Of a stretch of 64,000 nucleotides of DNA, positions 10,182 to 18,940 are shown piece after piece (within the stretch, counting starts at the first letter, position 1; every line of letters begins with the position of its first letter). The notes beneath the pieces were generated by a model that was given only the letters and a program-made list of their open reading frames with translations, ran no database searches and was not told the DNA's origin. Both the position numbers and the translations under genes were made by a program. The stretch is from Picocystis sp. L7 (lineage: Eukaryota > Chlorophyta > Picocystophyceae > Picocystales > Picocystaceae), in the NCBI GenBank assembly GCA_020975725.1, contig QXJR01000015.1:496001-560000 (forward strand), in the 5' to 3' direction.

Positions 10182-11138
10182 ATGGGGTGGAAGGGCGAAA
10201 GAGAGACCCAAGGACGACGCACGGGACCGCCGACGAACCGACACCGTGTCGCGACGGAGGACAAGCGATCCGTGGGACGGAGGTTGGTGGACGAGATCGT
10301 TGGAGGCATGGAAAGGAGACAAAAGGCAACCTCCCACCGTACCCCAAGGCATGCTCGTGCCGAATGGTACCTGTCGCACCGAGATGGACTCGTTGACTGG
10401 ATGGTCGTCGCCGCCGAAGACCTTTCCCTCTCGGGCACCACCCTGGCCACGGCGGTCTACTGCATGGATCGAACCTTGTCCAAGGTGGAAGTGGGATTGG
10501 GCAAGCTGTACTTGGTTGCGGCGTCGTGCCTGATGGTCGCTGCGAAGTTCGAAGAGAGAGAAGTGGACGTGCCAAGCCTCAAGTCTCTGCATAACTACAT
10601 GGGAAGGATGTACTCCATCCAATCCTTCGTGAACATGGAGAAACATGTGCTGAAAGCAACCTCCTGGAAGATTGCATGCTGCTCGTATGCACACTGCCTC
10701 GATACCTACATGTCTCTGGTATGCGAGCCGCCCATGAGCAAGGAACAAGAGAGCAGGGCAAGGGTCTGTTCTGCTCGGGATAAGAGCGACCTTGGAAAAA
10801 CCGCCTCGGTAACAATGACTCACGCACTCTACAGCACAGAGATCCTGGACGTGTTCAAACCTTCTGCCGTCGCCGTGGCAGTCCTCATGGTCAGCATGGA
10901 CCACCTAGGTTGGGATGCGGATCTGCAGACGGTCATCCTGACTGGGATAGGGGATTGGTGCTTCGATCAGGAAATCGTCCGCATCAGCCGCGTGATCCAA
11001 CTTGTCTGCAGGCTGAAATTTCCAGAGCACTGCGTCATGCAAGACCTCATCACGGGAGGATTTTCCCAAAGCACCATGGGTGTGGCCAGCACGTCGCCCA
11101 AGTCCACGCTCGATATGAACGCACTGCAGATCGGCTGA
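10182..11138 (+). CDS. Cyclin (N-terminal cyclin box protein)
   Basis: About 318 residues from the chosen ATG. The cyclin box is clear: LVDWMVVAAEDLSLSGTT, then GKLYLVAASCLMVAAKFEER with the invariant lysine and glutamate, and FVNMEKHVLKATSWK. It would activate a cyclin-dependent kinase; the class (A/B/D) cannot be assigned by eye, and no destruction box is obvious. The start is uncertain: the frame remains open to about 9894 and an alternative ATG lies at 10308, just before the box. The C-terminal end with STSPKSTLDMNA suggests phosphorylatable Ser/Thr-Pro sites. AATAAA at 11197 follows the stop. Confidence 0.82.
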   Translation: MGWKGERETQGRRTGPPTNRHRVATEDKRSVGRRLVDEIVGGMERRQKATSHRTPRHARAEWYLSHRDGLVDWMVVAAEDLSLSGTTLATAVYCMDRTLSKVEVGLGKLYLVAASCLMVAAKFEEREVDVPSLKSLHNYMGRMYSIQSFVNMEKHVLKATSWKIACCSYAHCLDTYMSLVCEPPMSKEQESRARVCSARDKSDLGKTASVTMTHALYSTEILDVFKPSAVAVAVLMVSMDHLGWDADLQTVILTGIGDWCFDQEIVRISRVIQLVCRLKFPEHCVMQDLITGGFSQSTMGVASTSPKSTLDMNALQIG

Positions 11139-11196
11139 TTTCGCACAATCTGTTCGCTCGCCGCATGTCATGTTTATGTACAGAATCCAAGCAAAG

Positions 11197-11202
11197 AATA
11201 AA
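11197..11202 (+). terminator. Likely polyadenylation signal AATAAA of the cyclin gene
   Basis: AATAAA lies about 60 bases after the cyclin stop codon, within the short convergent spacer to the gene on the minus strand. Confidence 0.45.
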
Positions 11203-11289
11203 GCACGGGCCACGTGCAGTAATTCATACTCGTGGCGAATGAAGCATTCGCTTCTTATTCGTCGGCAATGCCGCTATCACGTTCTTCGC

Positions 11290-11709
11290 TCAGCACCATG
11301 GCAACGTACACTTGCCGTCCGAGGGCGGAGCACCAACCACGGCCAGGTAGAAGAACAGTATCGTGCCGACTGAGAAGAGCCCGGCCTTCGTGAAGTTCTC
11401 GCTGGTGGTGAAGTCCAGGACCCGCTTTTCGGCTCGTCGCACTTGGTCCCGCGATTCTTGGCCGCTCGGCTGGAAGTCCTTCTTCATCTGGGGATCCCTG
11501 GTCACGTATTGTTCGGGATCCATGAAGGACATGCTGGTGGCCACTTCGTCCTTCAAGTTCTCGAACAGGTCTTCGGCGAAGCTTCCTTCCCGCGGCTCGC
11601 GTCCTTCGGGTCCCGCACGAACCCCCACGCGCCCGGTCCTTCCCCGGGACGTCCTTGTAGCTGCGCGAGATCGCCATGTGCGGCACAATGCCGCGTTTGC
11701 GACGGCCAT
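11290..11709 (-). CDS. Small single-pass membrane protein, possibly plastid-targeted
   Basis: 139 residues. The N-terminus (MAVANAALCRTWRSRAATRT) is rich in Ala, Arg, Ser and Thr with no acidic residues, like a plastid or mitochondrial presequence. A charged middle section follows, then one hydrophobic helix (GLFSVGTILFFYLAVVGA) just before the C-terminal tail SDGKCTLPWC. I do not recognise the family. It converges on the cyclin gene. The start at 11709 is the first ATG before the presequence-like region, and the frame is open upstream. An intron in the 5' part cannot be excluded. Confidence 0.55.
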   Translation of the reverse strand: MAVANAALCRTWRSRAATRTSRGRTGRVGVRAGPEGREPREGSFAEDLFENLKDEVATSMSFMDPEQYVTRDPQMKKDFQPSGQESRDQVRRAEKRVLDFTTSENFTKAGLFSVGTILFFYLAVVGAPPSDGKCTLPWC

Positions 11710-12480
11710 GTCGCTCGTGCTCTCCACGTGCCTGTGGTACGGTCTGCACCACACACGTCCTTCTGACCCCACACTCAGGCCCCCTTGGACCCAGCCAAGG
11801 CCGATGGGTCCGATGGAAAGGGGGAAAAGATCACACGAAACGCATCGATATCTAGGGCGAAAGTATCGATGGATCCTCGACGCATCCGGGTGGTTCGAGA
11901 GCTTAAGCGAAGGAATGGACCCCTCTCTCTGGCCGTGGTGCAACGAATGCCGTGGAGGAAGGAACAAGCACGCGATCGTGGAGCGTGTCCGAACCAGCGC
12001 GCGTGATAGCCACAACCGAGGTCCAAGTCGGTGTGCACCACTTCGGGTAGGTCTTGTCGTCGACAACGAAACAGACAAGTGCGTGAGCATCGTACAGGCA
12101 ATGCACTCGTGCTTCCATCAAGCTGCCAAGCCAAGCGGCACGGTGCGGCATCTCGAACTCGATTTGTCCATCACAATCAATCGACCTCGAAAACATACAA
12201 CAACATAAGGTGTGCATCCCGTAATGTAACGGGTGGATCGAAGGAAAGCGATGGACAGGCTCAAACGTTGGGCTGAAACTAGAGAGGCGCGCGGTGTGGC
12301 GAGGCGAACTACAAAAATTCTCGGCAAAGGATGCCGGAATAGATTTGGAAGTCTTATGTGTGTCTTTCGTTTTTTGAAAGATTTAGTGGTAGCGATTGAG
12401 AGGCGGCACTTTCGCATTGTATGAGCTCGATCATCCTTCGACCACTCCAAAGCACTCAAACACGTCTACTAGCCAGCTTT
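11710..12480. other. Spacer without recognised gene
   Basis: Carries one ATCGATATCT motif near 11844 followed by TATCGATGG near 11865, a pattern also seen before the 29167 gene, PEX14/FtsH and the AMBRA1-like gene. The part from about 12180 to 12480 is AT-richer, like the 3' ends of genes elsewhere in the window. No coding sequence supported. Confidence 0.3.
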
Positions 12481-12629
12481 CTAGACGTTCAGCATGTTTC
12501 TTGGAACATCCTGTGCCTTGCGAGCAACCTGTTCGATGTGAGAGATAACCATTTGCAACTTGTTTGTTTGCACTTCCTTCCACGCGAGATCCTTTGTTCG
12601 TGTTTCGAACGAGCACGGTTGGCACAATC
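12481..12629 (-). CDS. Possible terminal exon of an unassigned minus-strand gene
   Basis: After a good acceptor (CTAAC, then CAG 14 bases later, at about 12630) a frame reads LCQPCSFETRTKDLAWKEVQ, then TNKLQMVISHIEQVARKAQD, and stops at 12481. The composition looks coding rather than random, and the stretch falls in the AT-richer 3'-end style. Upstream exons toward about 12900 could not be joined with confidence. No family recognised. It may be chance. Confidence 0.25.
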
Positions 12630-12972
12630 TGCAACTGGCGTTAGAACCTTGGAAGGAGTGGAGGGCTTTCCTTCCCCATGCGAGCGGTGTGGACCCGCAG
12701 CTTGCATGGATTGCCGCATGCGTCCGGGTTGGTCTATCCACGTGGTCTGTTGGGCCGGCTTGCCGAGCGCATCAAGGGCACTCGCATGTAGTCCCACCCC
12801 TTGTTCCTTGCCTTTCCTATCCCACGTGTATCTTCCGAGGAGTTCTGTCCTCCATCCTTGACACGTGCCCTTCCCATGGATGGTTTCCTTTGGATATTCT
12901 CTCTTCCCTCGCGTGCCTCCGCCTTGAATTGGATAAACCGACGGTCGAAGGACGTGTCGCACTTCCGAAGCG

Positions 12973-13708
12973 ATGGCGAAAGCCGCAACCAAACCGATCT
13001 CCGCGACACGTGGGGCCGTGCGTAGGATCGAAGGACCGCCTGCCGTGCGAGAGACCAAGCTGGCGCGCGCCATCTGCGGGGGAGCGACCGCGTTGGTCGT
13101 GGCCTTGGCGGTGCCGACGGTGGCCCAGGCGGGCATCCGACTTCCGCCTCTCGACTCTGGTGCGCAGCGGTCCGTCGAAGAGCAAGAAGCGCATGGAGAC
13201 GAAGAAAATACGAGTAGGATTCGCGAGAAGCTGACGGAACGCGACCGACGACGTGCGAACAGATCCCAACCGCTGCGAACGCGCCTACGTCGGAAACACC
13301 ATCGGACAAGCCAACGCGGTCTCCGACAAGGTTCTGGACGTGCGCGAATGCAAGCTCTCGGGGAAGAACTTCAACCAGAAGACACTTTCGGGAGCTCTCA
13401 TGGTAGATGCGGACTTTTCAGGGTCGACCTTCGTGGAAGCTGTGTTGACCAAAGTCTATGCGAAGGGGGCCAAGTTTGCAGGAGCAGATTTCACCAGTGC
13501 TGTCCTGGATAGAGCAGTCTTCGACGGTGCAGACATGAAAGGGGCCAACTTCTACAACAGCGTGATCACTGGATCCACCTTCATCGATGCAGACCTGACC
13601 GGTGCCAGTTTTGAAGATGCTCTCATTGGCGGCGAAGATGTGAAACGACTTTGCTCCAATCCGACTTTGGTGGAGGACTCCCGCTTTGAGGTGGGATGCA
13701 GGGATTAG
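12973..13708 (+). CDS. Thylakoid lumenal pentapeptide-repeat protein, TL17-type (two exons)
   Basis: Exons 12973-13159 and 13263-13708 give 210 residues. The junction restores LPPLDSDPNRCERAYVGNT, a signature of the Arabidopsis lumenal 17.4-kDa protein (At5g53490). The N-terminus is bipartite: a basic transit region, then a hydrophobic lumen-targeting segment (AICGGATALVVALAVPTVAQA) ending in an AXA-type site before GIRLPPL. The body has A(D/N)LXX-like pentapeptides (VDADFSGSTFVEA, GADMKGANF, DADLTGASFEDA), forming a right-handed quadrilateral helix. The end (EDSRFEVGCRD) matches the family. The biochemical role of these lumenal proteins is unknown. The intron (103 bp) carries CTGAC before the acceptor. 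Confidence 0.93.
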
Positions 13709-14554
13709 ATAAAGGAACCAAACGGCAAAACCATATGAAATAGATCGATGCATATCATCACTGCAGTTGTTACTTCCACGAGCATCGAAATGTGCATCAG
13801 TCCCAGCAAGAGCATCCGCAACGTTGGCGTGTGTGCTCTGAAGAACGATTACCCGATCGGCCGTCCCACCCACGTAGGCTGCTTTGCTCCGAACCTCCAC
13901 TGCGACCGATCGGTACAGGCGACGGCAAAAAGTTGTAAACAACAAATTGAACTGGCTGGGACAAGACGGATGCGTCTGTGCTTGCCTATCGAGGCGCCCT
14001 TGCAAAACGAACCTTTCAAGGAAGGCCAGCCCAATTTGCCGTCGCAAAGGGAGAAGGATACCCATCATAAAACGTCCAGCACACGCACCAATTCTTGGTG
14101 ACCATTAGGCATCTCGCCATGGAGCATTGGCAGTCCTGCATCTGCGCTGCTGCTGCACTCGATCCTGTACAAATCTGCCTGCACACGTTGTTGGTGACAC
14201 GATGGTCTCTCCTCAATCAAACTAGTCTAGCGTTCAAATTATGGTTGTTGGCACAATCCGAATCCCAACGGAAAGCCTTTGGCATTTCGCCGATCTATCC
14301 GGCATTGTCTTTGTACCTTCTTTAGGACTCAGAGGCTTGTAAGACGAGCCACGAAAGCCTACAACCGACGGGATCCTGCACGTGCGTACCGGCCACGGCT
14401 GGTCGCTTCCGTGCACGCCTGAATTTCTCCCTGTCGCGTCTTTCGAAACGATCGCACGTTTCGATCATCCTTGCGTGTCCTGGATCCGTTGTTCTAGCAC
14501 GTGCTGAAAGGTTCCACAGCCTTGTTGCACCTTGTCGAGAAGTCCCTTCAGCGG
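13709..14554. other. Convergent spacer without recognised gene
   Basis: Lies between the TL17 stop and the stop of the minus-strand gene at 14555. Unusually long for a convergent spacer here (others are 10-130 bp). Short frames exist on both strands, e.g. a 76-codon plus-strand frame near 14095-14325, but none resembles a known protein, so either 3'-untranslated sequence or an unrecognised small gene. Confidence 0.3.
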
Positions 14555-14872
14555 CTACTTCTGCCTGCGTTTGACGTTGAGTCCCATCCTTTCCAAGTCT
14601 TCGGTGACCACGTTTTTCTTCCCACGCACCTGTGGAGGTAGCATGGCATTCGAAAGCGTCGTTTTGGCCGAGGATCCTTGCTTTGACTTGGCGGATTTGG
14701 CGAATTGGTCTGTCGCGTGTCCGGGTCCGTGTTTCCTTTTCGCTCCTCCCAGCGTCCCAGCGATGGCCTCCTCGGCTCCTGGCAGCACGCGTTCCTTCTC
14801 CAGTCCCTTTTCTTCGATCCTCTCGTCTGTTCCATCGTCGCTGCTGTCGCTGTCGTAATCCACCAAGTCCAT
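14555..14872 (-). CDS. Small charged protein, probably nuclear
   Basis: 105 residues starting MDLVDYDSDSSDDGTDE, an acidic Asp/Ser N-terminus often seen in nuclear RNA-processing proteins. The middle is basic (GGAKRKHGPGH, AKSAKSKQGSSAK) and the C-terminus is LPPQVRGKKNVVTEDLERMG followed by a basic tail. I do not recognise the family; the C-terminal block looks conserved rather than low-complexity. It is divergent from SmD2 across about 290 bp, a spacer with GTTAACCCGAGG (near 14985) and ACCGTCC elements. Confidence 0.6.
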   Translation of the reverse strand: MDLVDYDSDSSDDGTDERIEEKGLEKERVLPGAEEAIAGTLGGAKRKHGPGHATDQFAKSAKSKQGSSAKTTLSNAMLPPQVRGKKNVVTEDLERMGLNVKRRQK

Positions 14873-15163
14873 CGCAATTGGATGGATGGTCCGACACCAC
14901 CGACGCCTGCATCGAAACCGTCCTGGACCGTTTGGACTGCGGTCTTTGCGATCCCCGAACGGTCCTTGAGTTTAGGACGAAGTTAACCCGAGGAGGACAC
15001 CGGCTTCCATACGAAGCCGCTCGAGCGCCAAAACCCTAGCTGCATCGACAGGCGCAGCAGGCGCAGGACCGCGAGCGAGATGAGGTGAGGACGACGCACG
15101 AGCGGATCCGGAGCGCCTGGAAGAGTTGGAACGGACGGTTGACCGAAGAAACGGACGGTTGCG

Positions 15164-15585
15164 ATGGACAGTGAACCGGGCACGACCAAAGAAGACGATT
15201 CCGCGTTCCTTTCCGGACCGCTGTCCGTGCTCACGTCGAGCGTCAAGGCCAACACACAGGTCCTGATCAACTGTAGGAACAACAGGAAGCTGCTGGCGAG
15301 GGTGCGGGCGTTCGACAGGCACTGTAACATGATCCTGGAGAACGTGAAGGAAATGTGGACAGAGGTGTGCCAACGAACGTGTCGCGAGGCGGATGCTTTG
15401 CTCCATCCCACGGAGTGCGTTCGGGCAAAGCGTCGAATGTAGACTGACGTTCGTTCCCTGCGTTGATTCAGACACCGCGATCGGGGAAGGGGAAGAAAGC
15501 CGGTCCAGTCAACAAGGAGCGATTCATCAGCAAGCTGTTTCTGCGAGGCGATTCGGTGATCCTGGTCTTGAGGAATCCGAAGTGA
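15164..15585 (+). CDS. Small nuclear ribonucleoprotein SmD2 (two exons)
   Basis: Exons 15164-15364 and 15472-15585 give 104 residues, the usual length of SmD2, a component of the heptameric Sm ring on spliceosomal snRNAs. Sm1 motif: [20 protein letters not shown] with [18 protein letters not shown]. Sm2 motif: [12 protein letters not shown] at the end. Exon 1 ends MWTE and exon 2 continues [20 protein letters not shown], exactly where other SmD2 proteins have their variable Lys-rich loop. The intron is 107 bp, GT-AG, with CTGAC before the acceptor. An AATAAA-like signal lies near 15668. Confidence 0.96.
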
Positions 15586-16464
15586 GCTCGCATGACCCTG
15601 CACGAGTGGGACGAAGACGTGCTCGATCGCCCATGAGAGACACGTTCAATCGCTAGTATTGGGCTGGAATAAATGCGTCGCCTGGGTGTACGCCCGGGCC
15701 ATCCTTCCACACATCTCCCTTCTGTTGCACGGTCGCCTGTATATCAGGTGCAGAATTTCCCGGGGCATGCTACATTCTGTTTGCGTTGGTGACCTTGAGA
15801 CACGCTTTGCGCCGTCGGCGCCTGCTGTCGTAGGACAAACACCCATTCAACGTCGCTCTGCAAATACTCACGTCCAGGAATGAAAGGAGCTTCCCTGCAC
15901 TCTTCCACCGCTCGCCTAGCACACCAACCATCCGTTCAGGTCAAGGAACAGCAGGCATCGGATGGATTGAATCCATGGCGTCGTCCACCTTGGCGGTTCC
16001 TGCTTCAGCACTCTCCCATCGCCACCACCGGGGACGCTTGATCGGGGATCCCATCAAGTCCTCCGATGAAAGCGCGGATCACCCCGGTTTCAACCCGGGT
16101 CGATCCCCAACAGACCCGGTTCGAAAGGAAAGGTCGTGCTTTGCATGCTTTGCTCCAGAATACAAATCGAACGAGCTCAGAACGCGCGAACTCGCGCAGC
16201 TTGCGCGGTCGAAAGAAGGCTCCTCGCGCGGAACCGACCGGTTCGAAGACGGAATCGTCGTTTCTGGAGTGCCGTTGGAGGCCTGGAGAAGCCCGAAGGG
16301 AGCTGGACGAGGCGCACGGTCGAACGCAGGGACCGTCGTTCCGTGTGGCGTGAAGCGAACTGCTCGCCAGTGCAGGCGAGCCGTCGCCGACGTTTCATGG
16401 CAGACGAGGGGACCGTGAAGGATCATCGAGGCCGTTCGTCTTGTCCGCTGTGTTGGAGGAAAAA
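15586..16464. other. Spacer before DYRK-like kinase
   Basis: The first 100 bases hold the SmD2 3' region. From 15975 to 16418 a plus-strand frame (MASSTLAVPASALSHRHHRG...) is open, which might be a 5' exon of the kinase or simply GC-rich noncoding sequence; I found no splice that clearly joins it. Otherwise nothing recognised. Confidence 0.3.
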
Positions 16465-18792
16465 ATGGAGAGAACCAGGAGCGACAATACTAGCACATCT
16501 GCCTTTCGCAAGTACGAGCCAATCACTCGGCTTGGACAGCTGCCCATGCTCAGCGTAGGTCCAGGAAGCCCGCTGAATCGTTTGACCCTGGGTATAAAGA
16601 AATTGATGCAGAAAGCGTGCACGGGTGAAGGCGCCGTCAAAGGAAAGTATGCACTCCCCGACGGACGCCTAGACCTCGGGAAGAATTTGCCTTTGCTGGC
16701 CAGCAGGTACGCATTCATCTGCTCCCTGGGAGAGGGTGGGTCAGCCCAGGTCATCGTGGCCAAGGATCATTGGAATCCAAACAGACGCGAAGTCGTCATC
16801 AAAGTGATGAAGCTTCAGTATGCCAAATGTGGGGAGCAAGAAATTCGACTCCTCAGATACTTGAACACATGTGATCCTTACGACATGGCCCACTGTGTGA
16901 GACTCATCTCCTGCTTCTCCTTTGCTGGACACACTTGTCTTGTGTTGGAGAAATTGGGCAGGAGTTTGCTGGATTACGTTGGAGATGCTTCCAAGCTTTC
17001 ACGTGGCAAGTTTGTACAGCAGTTACGGAAGATTTCTACGCAGCTCATGACTTGCCTAGCATTCCTGAGAAGTGTGGGCATTGTTCACGCAGACATAAAG
17101 CCAGAAAACATACTGTTTGTCCAGTCCGAGGCAAAACCGAGCTCCGTTCGTTTGAAAGTCGTAGACTTTGGAAATGCTTTCTGCGCTCACACCGACGCTG
17201 ACATTCTTTTGGGACGCGAAGTGCAGACACCCTACTATCGAGCCCCAGAGGTACTTTTGGGATTGAGGTATGGTGTGCCAATAGATTCTTGGTCCCTGGG
17301 TTGCATCCTGACAGAAATTTGTCTGCAGTGCCCACTCTTCCCTTGTCGTTCGCCCAAACAGCTTCTGTGCCAAATAGCTGTTGCCATGGGGAGACCCCCT
17401 CCTGCTCACATGTTGAAGCTTGCTGGAACGAATCAAGTGCATGTACCTGCACAAGTGCAGCCAGGCAAGCCAGGGGGAGGAAGCGCATTTCAAGCATTGA
17501 CCATTCTGGATGCAGATTTCGCAGATTTGATCAAGCACCTCCTTGAGTACGACCCTACCATTCGCCTCACTCCTGAGGAGGGGCTCTGCCATCCCTTCTG
17601 CACCAGGCTCTTTCCGTTCCAAGTGCTCCTGCAAGCAAAGCTACCCAATATATCAAGGGAAACATGGCTCAGGACCACCTTGTATCGTGGTTCAATATCA
17701 CGCGAGGAACCATCAGGCCGCGAAAACGAGAAGGTGGAGAGATCACCGTCAAAGAAAGGCCCCGTTCAGGCCAAGGAGGAACAGGCCTTTGCCAGTGCAA
17801 AGGGTGCTTCAACAGAAGCTGATGAAAATGAGACCTTTGTGGAAACACCGGTTCCTGCACAAAATCCCATCAAGTTGCGCGTCCACCGTGCCTCCTTGAC
17901 GGACGAAAGTCCATCTTGGTTACAGGGTATTCGCGCACCAGAGGTTGGGACGGATCGATGTGGAATGGCAGGAATGGATGCTGCTGGAGAAGGTTCGGTT
18001 GTTGACGAGGGAAATCTCAGGAAGCCGGCCTTTGGGAGGTTTGCGGAGGAGGGGAGCATGTCTAGAGCTATGCATAGGAATGTACAGGGGGGTGCAAGGG
18101 TCGAAACCAAGGAAAGCATGCAAGAGACTTCCAGCGTCCCAGAACAGGTCGAACGCACCCGGGAAGGCGGATACGTCGTCGCACCACCATGGCCTGTGAA
18201 GGACGTTGCAGCGCCCACAAGCAAGCAAGAGGCGGTGAAGCTCCAAGGGCAGCGCTCTTCCGTGGCGTTGACTAGGCCCGTGGGCTCGAAGGCGGCGTCG
18301 CAGCAAGCGGATGTGGAACACGAGCTTGCAGGACCTTCGGTTGGACCATCAACTGCGCAGGAAGGAGCGAAAGCAGCAGCAGGCAGGTGTGCACAGATCA
18401 GTGCTTGGCAGAAGGCCGAGCAGATCCTGCAGGAGACCGTCTCGGAGTTGGGCGAAGGTTCCTTTCAGGACAAGAGCGGCAGCGGTGAGACTTCTTCTCG
18501 TTCGGAGGACGACGCACATCCCTCATCGGAAGGCGAAGGAACGGACGACCTTTTGGATTCCAAGCGGCGACGTTTCGCTTCGTCACCTCGTGGTGGTGGC
18601 GGTGGTGGGCTCGGTTCCGACGCGCCTGCGCGTTCGACCGGCGTGGATCCTCTTCCTTCTTCTCCTGGCAGCAAGAGGAAGGTCCAATCCCATCCATCCG
18701 CGTCTCGTCCTGCGTCTCGTGCAACTGCTTCACCGCGCACCACACGTCGTCGCACGTCCACCAAACCTTGGTGGATCGCCTCCCCTCCCTAG
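16465..18792 (+). CDS. DYRK-like protein kinase (CMGC group)
   Basis: About 775 residues from the ATG at 16465. Kinase domain about residues 80-395: glycine loop LGEGGSAQV, VAIK-type lysine in VVIKVMK, catalytic loop IVHADIKPENIL (Ala in place of the HRD arginine, as DYRK/CLK enzymes lack it), DFG in VVDFGNAF, APE in YYRAPEVLLG. The region before the domain resembles a DYRK-homology box. Where DYRKs have the autophosphorylated Tyr-X-Tyr, this protein has GREVQTPYYR, so both tyrosines are absent and Glu sits at the second. The C-terminal 380 residues are low-complexity, Ser/Gly/Lys-rich and end in basic patches. The start is uncertain: the frame is open upstream without an ATG. Confidence 0.85.
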   Translation: MERTRSDNTSTSAFRKYEPITRLGQLPMLSVGPGSPLNRLTLGIKKLMQKACTGEGAVKGKYALPDGRLDLGKNLPLLASRYAFICSLGEGGSAQVIVAKDHWNPNRREVVIKVMKLQYAKCGEQEIRLLRYLNTCDPYDMAHCVRLISCFSFAGHTCLVLEKLGRSLLDYVGDASKLSRGKFVQQLRKISTQLMTCLAFLRSVGIVHADIKPENILFVQSEAKPSSVRLKVVDFGNAFCAHTDADILLGREVQTPYYRAPEVLLGLRYGVPIDSWSLGCILTEICLQCPLFPCRSPKQLLCQIAVAMGRPPPAHMLKLAGTNQVHVPAQVQPGKPGGGSAFQALTILDADFADLIKHLLEYDPTIRLTPEEGLCHPFCTRLFPFQVLLQAKLPNISRETWLRTTLYRGSISREEPSGRENEKVERSPSKKGPVQAKEEQAFASAKGASTEADENETFVETPVPAQNPIKLRVHRASLTDESPSWLQGIRAPEVGTDRCGMAGMDAAGEGSVVDEGNLRKPAFGRFAEEGSMSRAMHRNVQGGARVETKESMQETSSVPEQVERTREGGYVVAPPWPVKDVAAPTSKQEAVKLQGQRSSVALTRPVGSKAASQQADVEHELAGPSVGPSTAQEGAKAAAGRCAQISAWQKAEQILQETVSELGEGSFQDKSGSGETSSRSEDDAHPSSEGEGTDDLLDSKRRRFASSPRGGGGGGLGSDAPARSTGVDPLPSSPGSKRKVQSHPSASRPASRATASPRTTRRRTSTKPWWIASPP

Positions 18793-18940
18793 CGAATATT
18801 CGCTGGGTATTCGGAGGAGGGATGGGCCACTGGCGGACCCACCCGTCGGTCCATTCCCGTTCGATCCACACCAACTCGCACGTGTTTGGGGACGTGTTGG
18901 GTGGACACAGCGGACGTAAGAAGTGGAACGAGTGGCATCC
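18793..18940. promoter_or_regulatory. Short spacer with GCGAATATTCGC palindrome before SRP receptor gene
   Basis: The palindrome GCGAATATTCGC overlaps the end of the kinase stop codon region (about 18792-18803), followed by GGGTATTCGG. It is about 140 bp before the SRP receptor ATG, comparable to its spacing before the Grx-DUF547 gene. Confidence 0.4.

Noticed and set aside
13418-14068. 216-codon minus-strand frame across the TL17 end
   Set aside because: Half of it is antisense to a confident TL17 exon and no family is seen in the remainder.
16060-16140. Pair of GGTTCGAA/CCCGGGT sequences suggesting a tRNA
   Set aside because: Spacing and stems do not give a cloverleaf.
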